This document shows positions 33,273-41,871 of a stretch of DNA of 64,000 nucleotides, piece after piece. Source of the stretch: Catellatospora citrea (GTDB taxonomy: Bacteria; Actinomycetota; Actinomycetes; Mycobacteriales; Micromonosporaceae); contig NZ_RAPR01000001.1 of NCBI RefSeq assembly GCF_003610235.1, positions 5,022,001 through 5,086,000 on the forward strand, in the 5' to 3' direction. Numbering within the stretch: position 1 is the first letter of the stretch; the number at the start of each line of letters is the position of its first letter. The notes beneath the pieces were generated by a model. It saw nothing but the letters and a program-made list of their open reading frames with translations. It had not been told where the DNA came from and searched no databases. A program made the position numbers and the translations under genes.

Positions 33273-35165
33273 ATGCCCCGTACGCAGTCCACGGCGAAGA
33301 AGGCCACCACGAAGAAGGCGCCGGCGAAGAAGACGGCCACACCGCAGGCGGCGGCCCGCAAGGCCGCCCCGAGCAAGGCGACCGTGACGAAGGCCGCTGC
33401 CACCAAAGTCACCGGGAAGAAGGCCGCTGCCACCAAGGCCACCGGGAAGAAGGCCGCCCCCGCCGAGCAACTGCTCAGGTCGGCGGCTGTGGTCGCGGGC
33501 GGGACGCTGGGCGGGCCGACTGCGCGCAAGACGGGACCGCGCAAGAAGGCGGCGGTGCCCGTACCCGCGAAGAAGGCCCCGCCCTCCCGCGCGAGCGCAC
33601 GCACCGCGGCCGACCGGGGCCCGGCGCGCAAGTCGTCGCCGCGGTCCGCGGCGGGCGGCGCGGGCGCGGGCCGCAAGCCCAACATCCTGGTCATCTGGGG
33701 CGACGACATCGGCATCACCAACCTGAGCTGCTACAGCGACGGGCTGATGGGCTACCGCACGCCGAACATCGACCGCATCGCCGCCGAGGGGGTGCGCTTC
33801 ACCGACTACTACGGCGAGCAGAGCTGCACCGCGGGCCGCGCCGCGTTCCTGACCGGGCAGTCGGTGTTCCGCACCGGCCTGTCCAAGGTCGGCATGCCGG
33901 GCGCGGACACCGGCCTGCAGGCCGCCGATCCGACCATCGCCGAGCTGCTGAAACCGCACGGGTACGCGACCGGCCAGTTCGGCAAGAACCACCTCGGCGA
34001 CAAGGACGAGTTCCTGCCCACGGTCCACGGCTTCGACGAGTTCTTCGGCAACCTCTACCACCTCAACGCCGAGGAGGAGCCCGAGCACGCGGACTACCCC
34101 GACCCGCGCCGGTTCCCCGATTTCAAGAACAACTTCGGGCCGCGCGGGGTGCTGCACAGCTGGGCGCTGCCCGGCGGCGGCCAGAAGATCGAGGACACCG
34201 GACCGCTGACCCGCAAGCGGATGGAGATCATCGACGACGAGGTGTTCGAGCACGCGGCCGACTTCATCAGCCGGCAGGCCGCCGCCGACACCCCGTTCTT
34301 CGTCTGGTTCAACACGACGCACATGCACTTCAAGACGCACCCGCGCCCCGAGATCAAGGGCCAGGCGGGGCCGTGGCAGTCCGACTACCACGACGTGATG
34401 GTCGACCACGACCGCATCGTCGGGGAACTGCTCGGCCTGCTGGACGCGCTGGGCATCGCCGACGACACCATCGTCATGTACAGCACCGACAACGGCCCGC
34501 ACATGAACAGCTGGCCGGACGCGGGCATGACCCCGTTCCGCAACGAGAAGAACTCCAACTGGGAGGGGGCCTACCGGGTGCCGGCGATGCTGCGCTGGCC
34601 CGGCCGGATCCCCGCGGGCTGGGTCTCCAACGAGGTCGTCAGCCATCTCGACCTGCTGCCCACGCTGCTGGCCGCCGCGGGCGACCCGGACATCGCGGAG
34701 AAGCTCAAAGCCGGGCACGAGGCCGCCGGCAAGCGGTTCCACGTGCACCTGGACGGCTTCAACCTGCTGCCCTACCTCACCGACGCCGAGCCGCACAGCC
34801 CGCGCGAGGGCTTCTTCTACTTCTCCGACGACGGCGACCTGACCGCGATGCGCTTCGACAACTGGAAGCTGGTCTTCATGGAGCAGCGCGTGCCCGGCAC
34901 GCTGCGCATCTGGGCCGAGCCGTTCGTCACGCTGCGCGTGCCGAAGCTGTACAACCTGCGCACCGACCCGTTCGAGCGGGCCGACGTCACCTCCAACACC
35001 TATTACGACTGGCTGCTGGATCGCGTGTTCCTGGTGCTGGCCGGGCAGAAGCTGGTGGCCGACTTCATCGCCACCTTCGCCGAGTTCCCGCCCCGGCAGG
35101 AGGCGGCCAGCTTCACCGTGGACCAGGTCATGGCGAAGCTGAGCGAAGGGATCGGGAGTCACTGA
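33273..35165 (+). CDS. Type I sulfatase with histone-H1-like N-terminal tail
   Basis: The protein has 630 residues. Residues 1-134 are Lys/Ala/Pro/Thr-rich with AAKK-type repeats and no signal peptide. The sulfatase domain starts at KPNILVIWGDD (metal-binding Asp144 and Asp145); the formylglycine motif is SCTAGRAAFLTG (Cys185, Arg189), with Ala in place of the usual Pro of CxPxR. GKNHLGD and STDNGPH are further metal or sulfate ligands. It hydrolyses a sulfate ester; substrate unknown. The lack of a signal peptide places it in the cytoplasm. ATG 33273 follows GGGAGG. The stop overlaps the next ATG by one base (TGATG). Confidence 0.92.
   Translation: MPRTQSTAKKATTKKAPAKKTATPQAAARKAAPSKATVTKAAATKVTGKKAAATKATGKKAAPAEQLLRSAAVVAGGTLGGPTARKTGPRKKAAVPVPAKKAPPSRASARTAADRGPARKSSPRSAAGGAGAGRKPNILVIWGDDIGITNLSCYSDGLMGYRTPNIDRIAAEGVRFTDYYGEQSCTAGRAAFLTGQSVFRTGLSKVGMPGADTGLQAADPTIAELLKPHGYATGQFGKNHLGDKDEFLPTVHGFDEFFGNLYHLNAEEEPEHADYPDPRRFPDFKNNFGPRGVLHSWALPGGGQKIEDTGPLTRKRMEIIDDEVFEHAADFISRQAAADTPFFVWFNTTHMHFKTHPRPEIKGQAGPWQSDYHDVMVDHDRIVGELLGLLDALGIADDTIVMYSTDNGPHMNSWPDAGMTPFRNEKNSNWEGAYRVPAMLRWPGRIPAGWVSNEVVSHLDLLPTLLAAAGDPDIAEKLKAGHEAAGKRFHVHLDGFNLLPYLTDAEPHSPREGFFYFSDDGDLTAMRFDNWKLVFMEQRVPGTLRIWAEPFVTLRVPKLYNLRTDPFERADVTSNTYYDWLLDRVFLVLAGQKLVADFIATFAEFPPRQEAASFTVDQVMAKLSEGIGSH
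33391..33450 (+). repeat. Two 30-bp tandem copies in the sulfatase tail
   Basis: 33391-33420 and 33421-33450 differ at two positions and code for KAAATKVTGK and KAAATKATGK, showing that the basic tail grew by in-frame duplication. Confidence 0.85.
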
Positions 35166-36067
35166 TGGCGTTCCTGCCCTCCTGGCGGCCCGGCCCCGCC
35201 CGCGAAGCGATCACGTCGTTCCTGGACGAGTCGCTGGCGCTGCCGCCCGACCAGCGGGTGGCCGTGCTCGACAACGACGGCACGCTGTGGTGCGAGAAGC
35301 CGAACTACATCCAGTACGACTTCCTCGTGCGCACCCTGCACGCCGCCGTCGAGCACGACGCCGCCCTCGGCGACCGGGCCGAGTACCGGGCCCTGCTGGA
35401 CGGCGACCGGGCCGCGCTCGGTGAGCTGGGCCTGCAGCGGATCGCGCTGGCCCTGCTGGAGCTGTGCGCGGGCTGGACGCCGGACGAGTTCGCCGAGCGG
35501 GTGCGCGACTTCATGGCGGTCGAGAAGCACCCCGGCCGGGGCGCCCCGTACCCGAAGATGGTGTACCAGCCGATGCTGGAACTGCTGGAGGCGCTGCGCG
35601 GGCACGGCTTCGACGTCTTCATCGTCACCGGCGGCGGCACCGAGTTCGTGCGCGCGGTCAGCCGGGACCTGTACGGCGTGCGCCCCGACGACGTGGTCGG
35701 CACGCTGGTCGAATACCACTACGAGCAGCACGGCGGCGGTCCGGCGCTGGTGCGCACCGCGCAGGCGCAGGGCGAGGTCAACGAGGGCTGGGCGAAGGTC
35801 GAGCACATCCAGACCCAGCTGGGCCGCCGCCCGATCTTCGCGGCCGGCAACTCCGCGGGCGACCGGGAGATGCTGGAGTACGCCCGCGCCGCGGGCATGC
35901 CCTGCCTGGCCGTGCTGATCGACCACGACGACGCGGAGCGGGAGTACGCGTACGCCTCGGCCGCGGTGACCTTCAAGGACACCGAGCCGATCACCGCCAC
36001 CGCGGGCCGGCTGGGCTGGACCGTGGTGTCGATGCGGGACGACTGGTCGGTGATCTTCCCGGCGTGA
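35165..36067 (+). CDS. HAD-family phosphatase
   Basis: The protein has 300 residues. Motif I is LDNDGTLW (nucleophile Asp36), motif II lies in FIVTGGGTEF, and the acidic motif IV in AGNSAGDREML. The long cap between motifs I and II is of the phosphoserine-phosphatase class. It is translationally coupled to the sulfatase. Members of this HAD subgroup often sit beside arylsulfatases; a substrate is not known. Confidence 0.88.
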   Translation: MAFLPSWRPGPAREAITSFLDESLALPPDQRVAVLDNDGTLWCEKPNYIQYDFLVRTLHAAVEHDAALGDRAEYRALLDGDRAALGELGLQRIALALLELCAGWTPDEFAERVRDFMAVEKHPGRGAPYPKMVYQPMLELLEALRGHGFDVFIVTGGGTEFVRAVSRDLYGVRPDDVVGTLVEYHYEQHGGGPALVRTAQAQGEVNEGWAKVEHIQTQLGRRPIFAAGNSAGDREMLEYARAAGMPCLAVLIDHDDAEREYAYASAAVTFKDTEPITATAGRLGWTVVSMRDDWSVIFPA

Positions 36068-36079
36068 GCCGGTGGCGGC

Positions 36080-36085
36080 TAGGGT
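36080..36085 (+). promoter_or_regulatory. Possible -10 box of the amidohydrolase gene
   Basis: TAGGGT, 33 bp upstream of ATG 36119, with GCGAGGAG as ribosome site in between. No clear -35 was seen. Confidence 0.3.
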
Positions 36086-36118
36086 CGTCCGGGAGCGCCG
36101 ACCGCGAGGAGCCCTGGC

Positions 36119-37372
36119 ATGGTTTACGACCTGCTGCTGACCGGTGGTCATGTGATCGATCCGGACGGCGGCTGCGACGGCGTGGCCGACGTGGCGGTGA
36201 CCGGCGGGCGGATCGCCGCGGTCGGGCCGGACCTGCCCCGCGCGGACGCCCGCGAGCTCGTCGACGCAAGTGGCCGCCTGGTCACGCCCGGCCTGGTCGA
36301 CCTGCACACGCACGTCTTCCCCGGCGCGACGTACTGGGGCATCGACCCCGACCCGGTCGCCTGGTGCTCCGGCGTCACCACCTGGGTCGACGCGGGCTCC
36401 GCCGGGGCGTACGGGCTCGACGCCCTACGCCGGGCGGTGCGCGGCTACCGGGTGCGGGTGCCCGTGCTGCTCAACATCTCCGCCGTCGGGCTGACCGGGC
36501 TCACCGGCGAATCCCGCGACCTCGCCGCGTGCGACGTCGACCTCGCGATCACCACCGTCGCCGCGAACCGGGACCTGGTGTACGGGATCAAGGCCCGCAT
36601 CGACGCCAACACCGTCGGGGCCAACGGGCTGGAGCCGCTGCGCCGCGCGATCGCCGTCGCGCGCGCCTGCGAGCTGCCGGTCATGGTGCACGTGGGGCTC
36701 GCGCCGCCGGCCATCGGCGAGCTGCTGCCACTGCTCGGACCCGGTGACATCGTCACGCACTGCGCCAGCGGCATCGCGCTGGGCCGGGGCGGCCTCGATC
36801 CGGCGCTGCGCCGCGCGTACGACAACGGGGTGCTGTTCGACCTGGGCCACGGCTCGGGCGGCTTCGCGTACGACGTGCTGGAGGCGCAGCTCGCGGCCCG
36901 GATGCCGCCGCACACCGTCTCCACCGACCTGCATGCGCGCTCGCTGCACGGCCCCGCCTTCGACCTGCCCACGACGATGGCCAAGCTGCTCGCCGTGGGC
37001 CTGCCGCTCGCCGCGGTCGTCGCCGCGGCGACCAGCGCGCCCGCGCGCGCCCTCGGGCTGCCCGCCGGCACCGGCACGCTGCGCGTCGGTTCACCGGCCG
37101 ATCTGGCCGTGTTCGCCATGGAGGAGGGCGACTTCCCGCTCGCGGACGTGCACGGACAGCTCCGCGGTGCGCCGCTGCGGCTGCGCAACGAGGCCACCTA
37201 CGTCGCCGGTCGGCTGCTGCCGCCGAGCCTGCCCGCGCCGCCCCCGCCGTGGGTTCCGCTCACCCGCGCCCAGCGCGACGCCCTCGCCCGCCGCGAGCGG
37301 TCGGTCCGCGACCTGCTCACGACGCCCCTGGTCGGGCCCGACGGCCTCGCCGAGCAGTTCGCCCGCCCCTGA
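36119..37372 (+). CDS. Amidohydrolase-family metal-dependent hydrolase
   Basis: The protein has 417 residues and a TIM-barrel amidohydrolase fold. DLHTHVF supplies the HxH pair (His63, His65); GIKARID holds the likely bridging, carbamylated lysine (about 157); MVHVGLAP and VTHC give two further metal histidines; STDLHA gives the catalytic aspartate. This set is typical of the dihydroorotase-like/deacetylase branch. The reaction is hydrolysis of an amide or N-acyl bond; substrate unknown. Transcribed with the sulfatase operon or from TAGGGT at 36080. A short hairpin follows the stop. Confidence 0.85.
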   Translation: MVYDLLLTGGHVIDPDGGCDGVADVAVTGGRIAAVGPDLPRADARELVDASGRLVTPGLVDLHTHVFPGATYWGIDPDPVAWCSGVTTWVDAGSAGAYGLDALRRAVRGYRVRVPVLLNISAVGLTGLTGESRDLAACDVDLAITTVAANRDLVYGIKARIDANTVGANGLEPLRRAIAVARACELPVMVHVGLAPPAIGELLPLLGPGDIVTHCASGIALGRGGLDPALRRAYDNGVLFDLGHGSGGFAYDVLEAQLAARMPPHTVSTDLHARSLHGPAFDLPTTMAKLLAVGLPLAAVVAAATSAPARALGLPAGTGTLRVGSPADLAVFAMEEGDFPLADVHGQLRGAPLRLRNEATYVAGRLLPPSLPAPPPPWVPLTRAQRDALARRERSVRDLLTTPLVGPDGLAEQFARP

Positions 37373-37377
37373 TCGAC

Positions 37378-37400
37378 CCCGCCCGGCCGCTACGGGCGGG
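37378..37400 (+). terminator. Hairpin CCCGCCCG-N7-CGGGCGGG after the amidohydrolase gene
   Basis: A perfect 8-bp GC stem just past the stop at 37372; no T-run. Confidence 0.5.
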
Positions 37401-37456
37401 AGCGCCGTCCGCCACCGACGCCCTCACTCCACCAGCGGACCAGCCGGTACCGCCTG

Positions 37457-37504
37457 GATCTAGATGAGTTGTTGTCGCTGGAGCGACAACAACTCATCTA
37501 GATC
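37457..37504. terminator. Perfect 23-bp inverted repeat with 2-nt centre
   Basis: Arms 37457-37479 and 37482-37504 are perfectly complementary around GG. The arm begins GATCTAGATGAGTTGTTG, much AT-richer than the genome background. It lies between convergent genes (amidohydrolase and a secreted protein). Confidence 0.7.
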
Positions 37505-37592
37505 GTGGCTCTGTCGGCGAGCCGAGTCGGGTTGGGTCGGGTCGTCCGTAGTAGGTAGGTGCCGTGGAGTCGGTCGATGTGCGGGTGCCGGG

Positions 37593-38054
37593 TCAGCGCG
37601 GTGTGGCCGGGGTGCCGGAGGAGGCGGCGCCGCAGATCGCGATCATCTTGTCGGAGAGGGCGTCGATCTTGGTGACGTCGAGCTTCTGCAGTGAGCTCAT
37701 GTCGGTCAGGCTCTTGCCCTGGGACTCGAACTCGTCGGCGAGCTGGCCCAGCGTGGTCTTGACGTCCGCGGCGTCGGCCGATGCCGCGTCGGTGCGCAGG
37801 TTCGCGGCGAGGTCGACCAGCTCGCCGCCCGCCGCCTTGACGGACTGGTTCGCGGCGGCCATGTTGCCGGAGTCGGCGGCCGCGGTGACCTTGGACAGCT
37901 CGGTCGCGAACTGGCTGAGGCCGTCCTCGACGGTCTTGGCGGTCTTCGTGCACACCTGCGGCGTGGGTTCGGCCGCGGCGGGCACCGCACTGAAGCCGAG
38001 CGTGGCGAGGACGGTGGTGGAGAGGATGCAGGCTGCGCGTGAGAGGCGTCGCAT
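37593..38054 (-). CDS. Small secreted helical protein
   Basis: The protein has 153 residues. A signal peptide (MRRLSRAACIL..., AAA cleavage near residue 28) precedes an all-helical domain with heptad-like spacing and two cysteines (VCTK near the start, AICGA near the end) that may form a disulfide joining the ends of the helical bundle. Family not recognised. ATG 38054 follows GGAGG; the ATG four codons upstream overlaps that site. Confidence 0.8.
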   Translation of the reverse strand: MRRLSRAACILSTTVLATLGFSAVPAAAEPTPQVCTKTAKTVEDGLSQFATELSKVTAAADSGNMAAANQSVKAAGGELVDLAANLRTDAASADAADVKTTLGQLADEFESQGKSLTDMSSLQKLDVTKIDALSDKMIAICGAASSGTPATPR

Positions 38055-38261
38055 GACGTCCTCCAATCGGGGCCGCGGGCCCGGCTGGGAGAGCCGGCCC
38101 CAAGACGTCCATCTTCTGCCCGCGACGGGCGGCCCCGGGCGAACTCGGCCAAGCCCGCGCAGGTGACCGCCTGGCCGCGTACCATCCCGGTCCCCGGCCA
38201 GGTCGGGTCGGGTCGGTCGGGGCGGGAGAAGTGCCGAGAGGCGGGAAGTGGGGCGAGGGCT

Positions 38262-38267
38262 TAGGCT
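38262..38267 (+). promoter_or_regulatory. -10 box (leaderless) of the beta-helix lipoprotein
   Basis: TAGGCT ends 6 nt before GTG 38274, with no ribosome site. Confidence 0.45.
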
Positions 38268-38273
38268 CCTGCG

Positions 38274-39446
38274 GTGCGTAGGCGTTCCTGGGTTGCGGTC
38301 GTTGCCGGTGCCGTGATGGCCGTGCTGCCGGCCGGGTGCGGGTCGGAGGCGGTGCCGGAGCCGCAGGGCAGCTGGGTGGCGGCCGGGGCGAGTGCCGCGC
38401 CGCCGTCGGCGGCCCCGAGCGCCGCGCCCTCGTCACCCGCGCCGACGGCAGCGGTGGTGGTGGGCAACCCGAAGGGCCGGGCGGCCGTGCCGGCCGAGGC
38501 GAAGGCCGTCGACACGTCGCGGCCGACCCGGGTGATCGGCGACGGCACGCCCGCGAGCTGCACCTCCAAGGCCGTGGTCGCGGCCGTCGCGGCGGGCGGG
38601 GTCATCACGTTCGACTGCGGGCCGGATCCGCTGACCATCACCATGGCGGCCACCGCGAAGGTGAAGAACGCGAACGGGCCGAAGATCGTGCTCGACGGCG
38701 GCGGGAAGATCACCCTCAGCGGCGGCGGCAAGCGGCGCATCCTCTACATGAACACGTGTGACAAGGCGCAGGGCTGGACCACCTCGCACTGCCAGGACCA
38801 GGACCACCCGCAGCTCACGGTGCAGAATTTGACCTTCGCCGACGGCAACTCGACCGGCGAGACGACCGAGGGCGGCGGGGGCGGTGCGATCTTCGTACGC
38901 GGTGGGCGGGTCAAGGTGGTCAACTCGCGCTTCATCCGCAACCGCTGCGACGACACCGGCCCGGATCTGGGCGGGGCGGCGATCCGGGTGCTCAGCCAGT
39001 CCAAGAACCTGCCGGTGTACATCGTCAACAGCACCTTCGGCGGCGGCAAGGGGCTCGGCGGCCGGTGCTCCAACGGCGGCGCGCTGAGCAGCATCGGCGT
39101 CTCCTGGGTGGTACTCAACAGCGTGCTCACCCACAACAGCGCCATCGGCAGCGGGGCCAACCCGGCCCGCGCCGGCAAGCCCGGCGGCGGCAGCGGCGGC
39201 GCGATCTATACCGACGGCAACCTGTTCACGGTGCGCATCGCGGGGTCGATCGTCACGGACAACCACGCCGAGGAGGGCGGCGGCGCGGTCTTCTTCGTGA
39301 GCAACGACCGCACCGGCACCATGACGATCGAGGGCTCCACCCTGCAGCGCAACCCCAGCGACGGCTTCGAGACCCGCGGTTTCCCCGGCATCTTCTTCCT
39401 CGGCGCCCACAACCCCACCGTCAAGTCCTCCACCCTCCGCAAGTAA
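38274..39446 (+). CDS. Lipoprotein with right-handed beta-helix domain
   Basis: The protein has 390 residues. The lipobox LPAGC puts the lipidated Cys at residue 22. An Ala/Pro/Ser-rich linker runs to about residue 70. From about 85 on, repeated strands with polar turns (LTVQNLTFADGN, VKVVNSRFIRNRC, VYIVNSTFGGG, VRIAGSIVTDN, MTIEGSTLQRN) form a right-handed parallel beta-helix of the polymorphic-outer-membrane/pectate-lyase-like type. Probably binds or cleaves a polysaccharide at the cell surface. No catalytic signature was recognised. The stop codon lies inside an 18-nt tandem repeat. Confidence 0.85.
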   Translation: MRRRSWVAVVAGAVMAVLPAGCGSEAVPEPQGSWVAAGASAAPPSAAPSAAPSSPAPTAAVVVGNPKGRAAVPAEAKAVDTSRPTRVIGDGTPASCTSKAVVAAVAAGGVITFDCGPDPLTITMAATAKVKNANGPKIVLDGGGKITLSGGGKRRILYMNTCDKAQGWTTSHCQDQDHPQLTVQNLTFADGNSTGETTEGGGGGAIFVRGGRVKVVNSRFIRNRCDDTGPDLGGAAIRVLSQSKNLPVYIVNSTFGGGKGLGGRCSNGGALSSIGVSWVVLNSVLTHNSAIGSGANPARAGKPGGGSGGAIYTDGNLFTVRIAGSIVTDNHAEEGGGAVFFVSNDRTGTMTIEGSTLQRNPSDGFETRGFPGIFFLGAHNPTVKSSTLRK

Positions 39447-39512
39447 CCCCCCAACCAGCAGTAACCCCCAACCAGCAGTAACCCGCAACCGACAAGTAAC
39501 CCCGCAACCAGC
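39442..39512 (+). repeat. Four tandem copies of an 18-nt unit (AGTAACCCCGCAACCAGC)
   Basis: Copies at 39442-39459, 39460-39476 (17 nt), 39477-39494 and 39495-39512. The first copy contains the TAA of the lipoprotein gene. Confidence 0.85.
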
Positions 39513-39543
39513 GGCTAAACCCGCAGGCCGCGAGGCCGGAGCG

Positions 39544-40749
39544 TTAAGAAGGTGCCCTTCCTCTACGCATAGCGATGGGAAGGTGCCCTTCCTTTGTTCG
39601 GGGGCGGAGGGCGGTGGCTGCTGCGGCGACGAACAGGGACAGGACGGCGGGGATCGCGAGTGCGGCGGGGAGGTCGACCACCTCGGCCAGTGCGCCGATG
39701 ACCAGGGGGCCGACGACGAAGCCGAGGAAGCCCAGGCTGGCGACCCGGGCGATGGCCTGGCCGGCCCGCGCCGGGTCCTGGCTGCCGGCCGCGGAGAACA
39801 CCTGCGGCGCGATGCAGGCCAGGCCCGCGCCGAGCAGGCCGAACCCGGCGACCCCGGCGACCGGGTGCCCGATCAACAGCGCGGTGCCGAGGCCCAGCGC
39901 GGCGAGCACCCCGCTGTAGCGCACCAGCCGCACCGGGCCCAGCGCTGCGGTGAGCCGGTCGCCGACCAGCCGGCCGGCCATCATCATGATCGAGAAGGCG
40001 GCGTACGCGGCGGCGGCGAAGCCCGGCGTGCTGCCCAGGCTGTCGCGCAGGTAGACGCTGCTCCAGTCGGCCGCCGCGCCCTCGCCGACCAGGCAGCAGA
40101 AGACCAGCACGCCGAGGAACGTCACGCCCGGCAGCCCGCCCGCGCCCGGTTCGGTCGCCGCCGCCGGGACCGCCGTCGGGGCGAGCCGCCAGCGTGCCGC
40201 GACCGGTGCGGTCACCGCCACGAGCGCGGCCACGGCCAGGAAGGTGGCCGTCGCGCTGAGCCCGGCGTACGCGCACAGCCCGCCCACCGCCGCCCCGAGG
40301 AAGCCGCCGATGCTGTAGACGGCGTGGAACGACGACATGATCGGCGCCTGCCAGGCCCGCTGCACCTCGACGGCGGCCGTGTTCATGGTGATGTTGAGCA
40401 GCCCGTGCGCGGTGCCGAAAGCGAGCAGGCAGCCGGCCAGCACGGTCAGGTTCGGCGCGAACGCGGGGGAGGCCAGCAGCAGGCCGTCGGCGAGCACGAC
40501 GGGCAGCAGCAGCCGGCCGGCGCCGTACCGGTCGACGAGCCGCCCCGCGGCCTGCATGCCGAGGATCGCCCCCGCGGCGAAGGCCAGCAGCCCGAGGCTG
40601 AGCGCGCCGTCGGTGAGCGCCAGGCCCTGTTTGATCGCCGGGATGCGGGCGGTCCAGGTGCCCAGGATCACGCCGTAGAGTCCGAAGAGCAGGCAGACGG
40701 ACAGCCGGGCCCGGTGCGGCCGGGCGCGGTCGTGCGGTGACGAGGTCAT
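39544..40749 (-). CDS. Major facilitator superfamily transporter
   Basis: The protein has 401 residues and twelve membrane helices. MFS features include LFGLYGVILGTWTARIPAI (helix 1), the loop GRLVDRYGAGRLL and MAGRLVGDRLTAALG in the second half. This subgroup resembles sugar- or drug-efflux carriers without a clear substrate. The last 16 residues (KEGHLPIAMRRGRAPS) and the stop codon are read from two copies of an intergenic repeat at 39548-39593, so the C-terminus has been changed by that element. ATG has GGAG nine nt upstream. Confidence 0.88.
   Translation of the reverse strand: MTSSPHDRARPHRARLSVCLLFGLYGVILGTWTARIPAIKQGLALTDGALSLGLLAFAAGAILGMQAAGRLVDRYGAGRLLLPVVLADGLLLASPAFAPNLTVLAGCLLAFGTAHGLLNITMNTAAVEVQRAWQAPIMSSFHAVYSIGGFLGAAVGGLCAYAGLSATATFLAVAALVAVTAPVAARWRLAPTAVPAAATEPGAGGLPGVTFLGVLVFCCLVGEGAAADWSSVYLRDSLGSTPGFAAAAYAAFSIMMMAGRLVGDRLTAALGPVRLVRYSGVLAALGLGTALLIGHPVAGVAGFGLLGAGLACIAPQVFSAAGSQDPARAGQAIARVASLGFLGFVVGPLVIGALAEVVDLPAALAIPAVLSLFVAAAATALRPRTKEGHLPIAMRRGRAPS
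39548..39593. repeat. Two direct copies of GAAGGTGCCCTTCCT
   Basis: Copies at 39548-39562 and 39579-39593, each with a small internal hairpin GAAGG-TGC-CCTTC. The same element occurs as an inverted pair at 47169-47218. Confidence 0.85.
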
Positions 40750-40969
40750 GGGGTCCGTCTCCGAGGGGCGCGGGCCGGGGGCGGACCGCTGGGGGTGCGA
40801 ACATCATGAATGTATGCGCCCCCTGCGCGGCCCGCAGCCCGGTCGTCCCGGGGCGCGAGCCTGTATGCTGCGCAGTGCCCTGGCCAGGCCCTGGGTTCGA
40901 GCGGCACGCCCGCTCGTGGCCGGCCGGGAGCTGACTAGTGCCGGTCGAGAACTGCGGGAGCGAAGATTC

Positions 40970-41863
40970 ATGTCGAACGAGACGCTGCTGGTCACCGGTG
41001 GTGCCGGCTTCGTGGGCACACACCTCATCCGGGCGCTGCTGGACACCCACCCGACCGCGCGGATCGTGTCCGTCGACAACTACTTCACCGGCCGGCACGA
41101 CAATGAGATCGTCGACGAGCGGGTGAAGTACCTCGACGGCTCGACCGTGGACATCTTCAAGATCTGGGCGGAGCACGGCTTCGAGTCCCCGAAGATGGTC
41201 TTCCACCTGGGGGAGTACGCCCGGATCGTGCAGTCGTTCGACGAGTTCGACCGCACCTGGGAGTACAACACGCACGGCACCAAGGAGGTCATCCGCTTCG
41301 CCGCCCAGCACGGCGCGCGGCTGGTCTACTCGGCGTCCAGCTCGAAGTTCGGCAACGAGGGCAAGGACGAGCACCTCAACCCGTACGCCTGGACCAAGGC
41401 CAAGAACGTCGAGCTGATCAAGAACTACGGCGAGTGGTACGGCCTCGACTACGTCATCACGTACTTCTACAACGCCTACGGCCCGGGGCAGATCAGCGCC
41501 GGCACCTACGCGACCGTGCTCGGCATCTTCGAGCGGCAGTACCTGGCGGGCGAGCCGCTGACGGTGGTGTCCCCGGGCACGCAGACCCGCGACTTCACCC
41601 ACATCTCGGACATCATCTCCGGCATCCTGGTCTCCGCCGAGGGCGGCAAGGGCGACGGCTACCTGCTCGGCAACGGCCGGGAGTGGGAGCTGGCCGAGGT
41701 CGCGAAGATGTTCGGCACCGAGCACGTGATGATCCCGGCCAAGCGCGGCGAGCGCACCCACGGCCGCGCCGACAACTCGAAGGTGCGCGACCTGGGCTGG
41801 GAGCCGAAGGTCGCGCTGGACCGCTACATCGCCGACTTCGTGCGCGACAACCCGCGCCCGTGA
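40970..41863 (+). CDS. NAD-dependent sugar epimerase/dehydratase
   Basis: The protein has 297 residues, an extended SDR. GGAGFVG (10-16) binds NAD, the catalytic serine lies in YSASSSKFG and the YxxxK pair is Tyr139 and Lys143 (YAWTK). YNAYGPGQ and the C-terminal DLGWEPKV are typical of UDP-glucose 4-epimerase/dTDP-glucose dehydratase-like enzymes. The substrate is probably a nucleotide sugar. No sugar-biosynthesis neighbours lie directly beside it, although the polysaccharide cluster starts 12 kb further. ATG follows GGGAGCGAAG. Confidence 0.88.
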   Translation: MSNETLLVTGGAGFVGTHLIRALLDTHPTARIVSVDNYFTGRHDNEIVDERVKYLDGSTVDIFKIWAEHGFESPKMVFHLGEYARIVQSFDEFDRTWEYNTHGTKEVIRFAAQHGARLVYSASSSKFGNEGKDEHLNPYAWTKAKNVELIKNYGEWYGLDYVITYFYNAYGPGQISAGTYATVLGIFERQYLAGEPLTVVSPGTQTRDFTHISDIISGILVSAEGGKGDGYLLGNGREWELAEVAKMFGTEHVMIPAKRGERTHGRADNSKVRDLGWEPKVALDRYIADFVRDNPRP

Positions 41864-41871
41864 ACCGGTGA

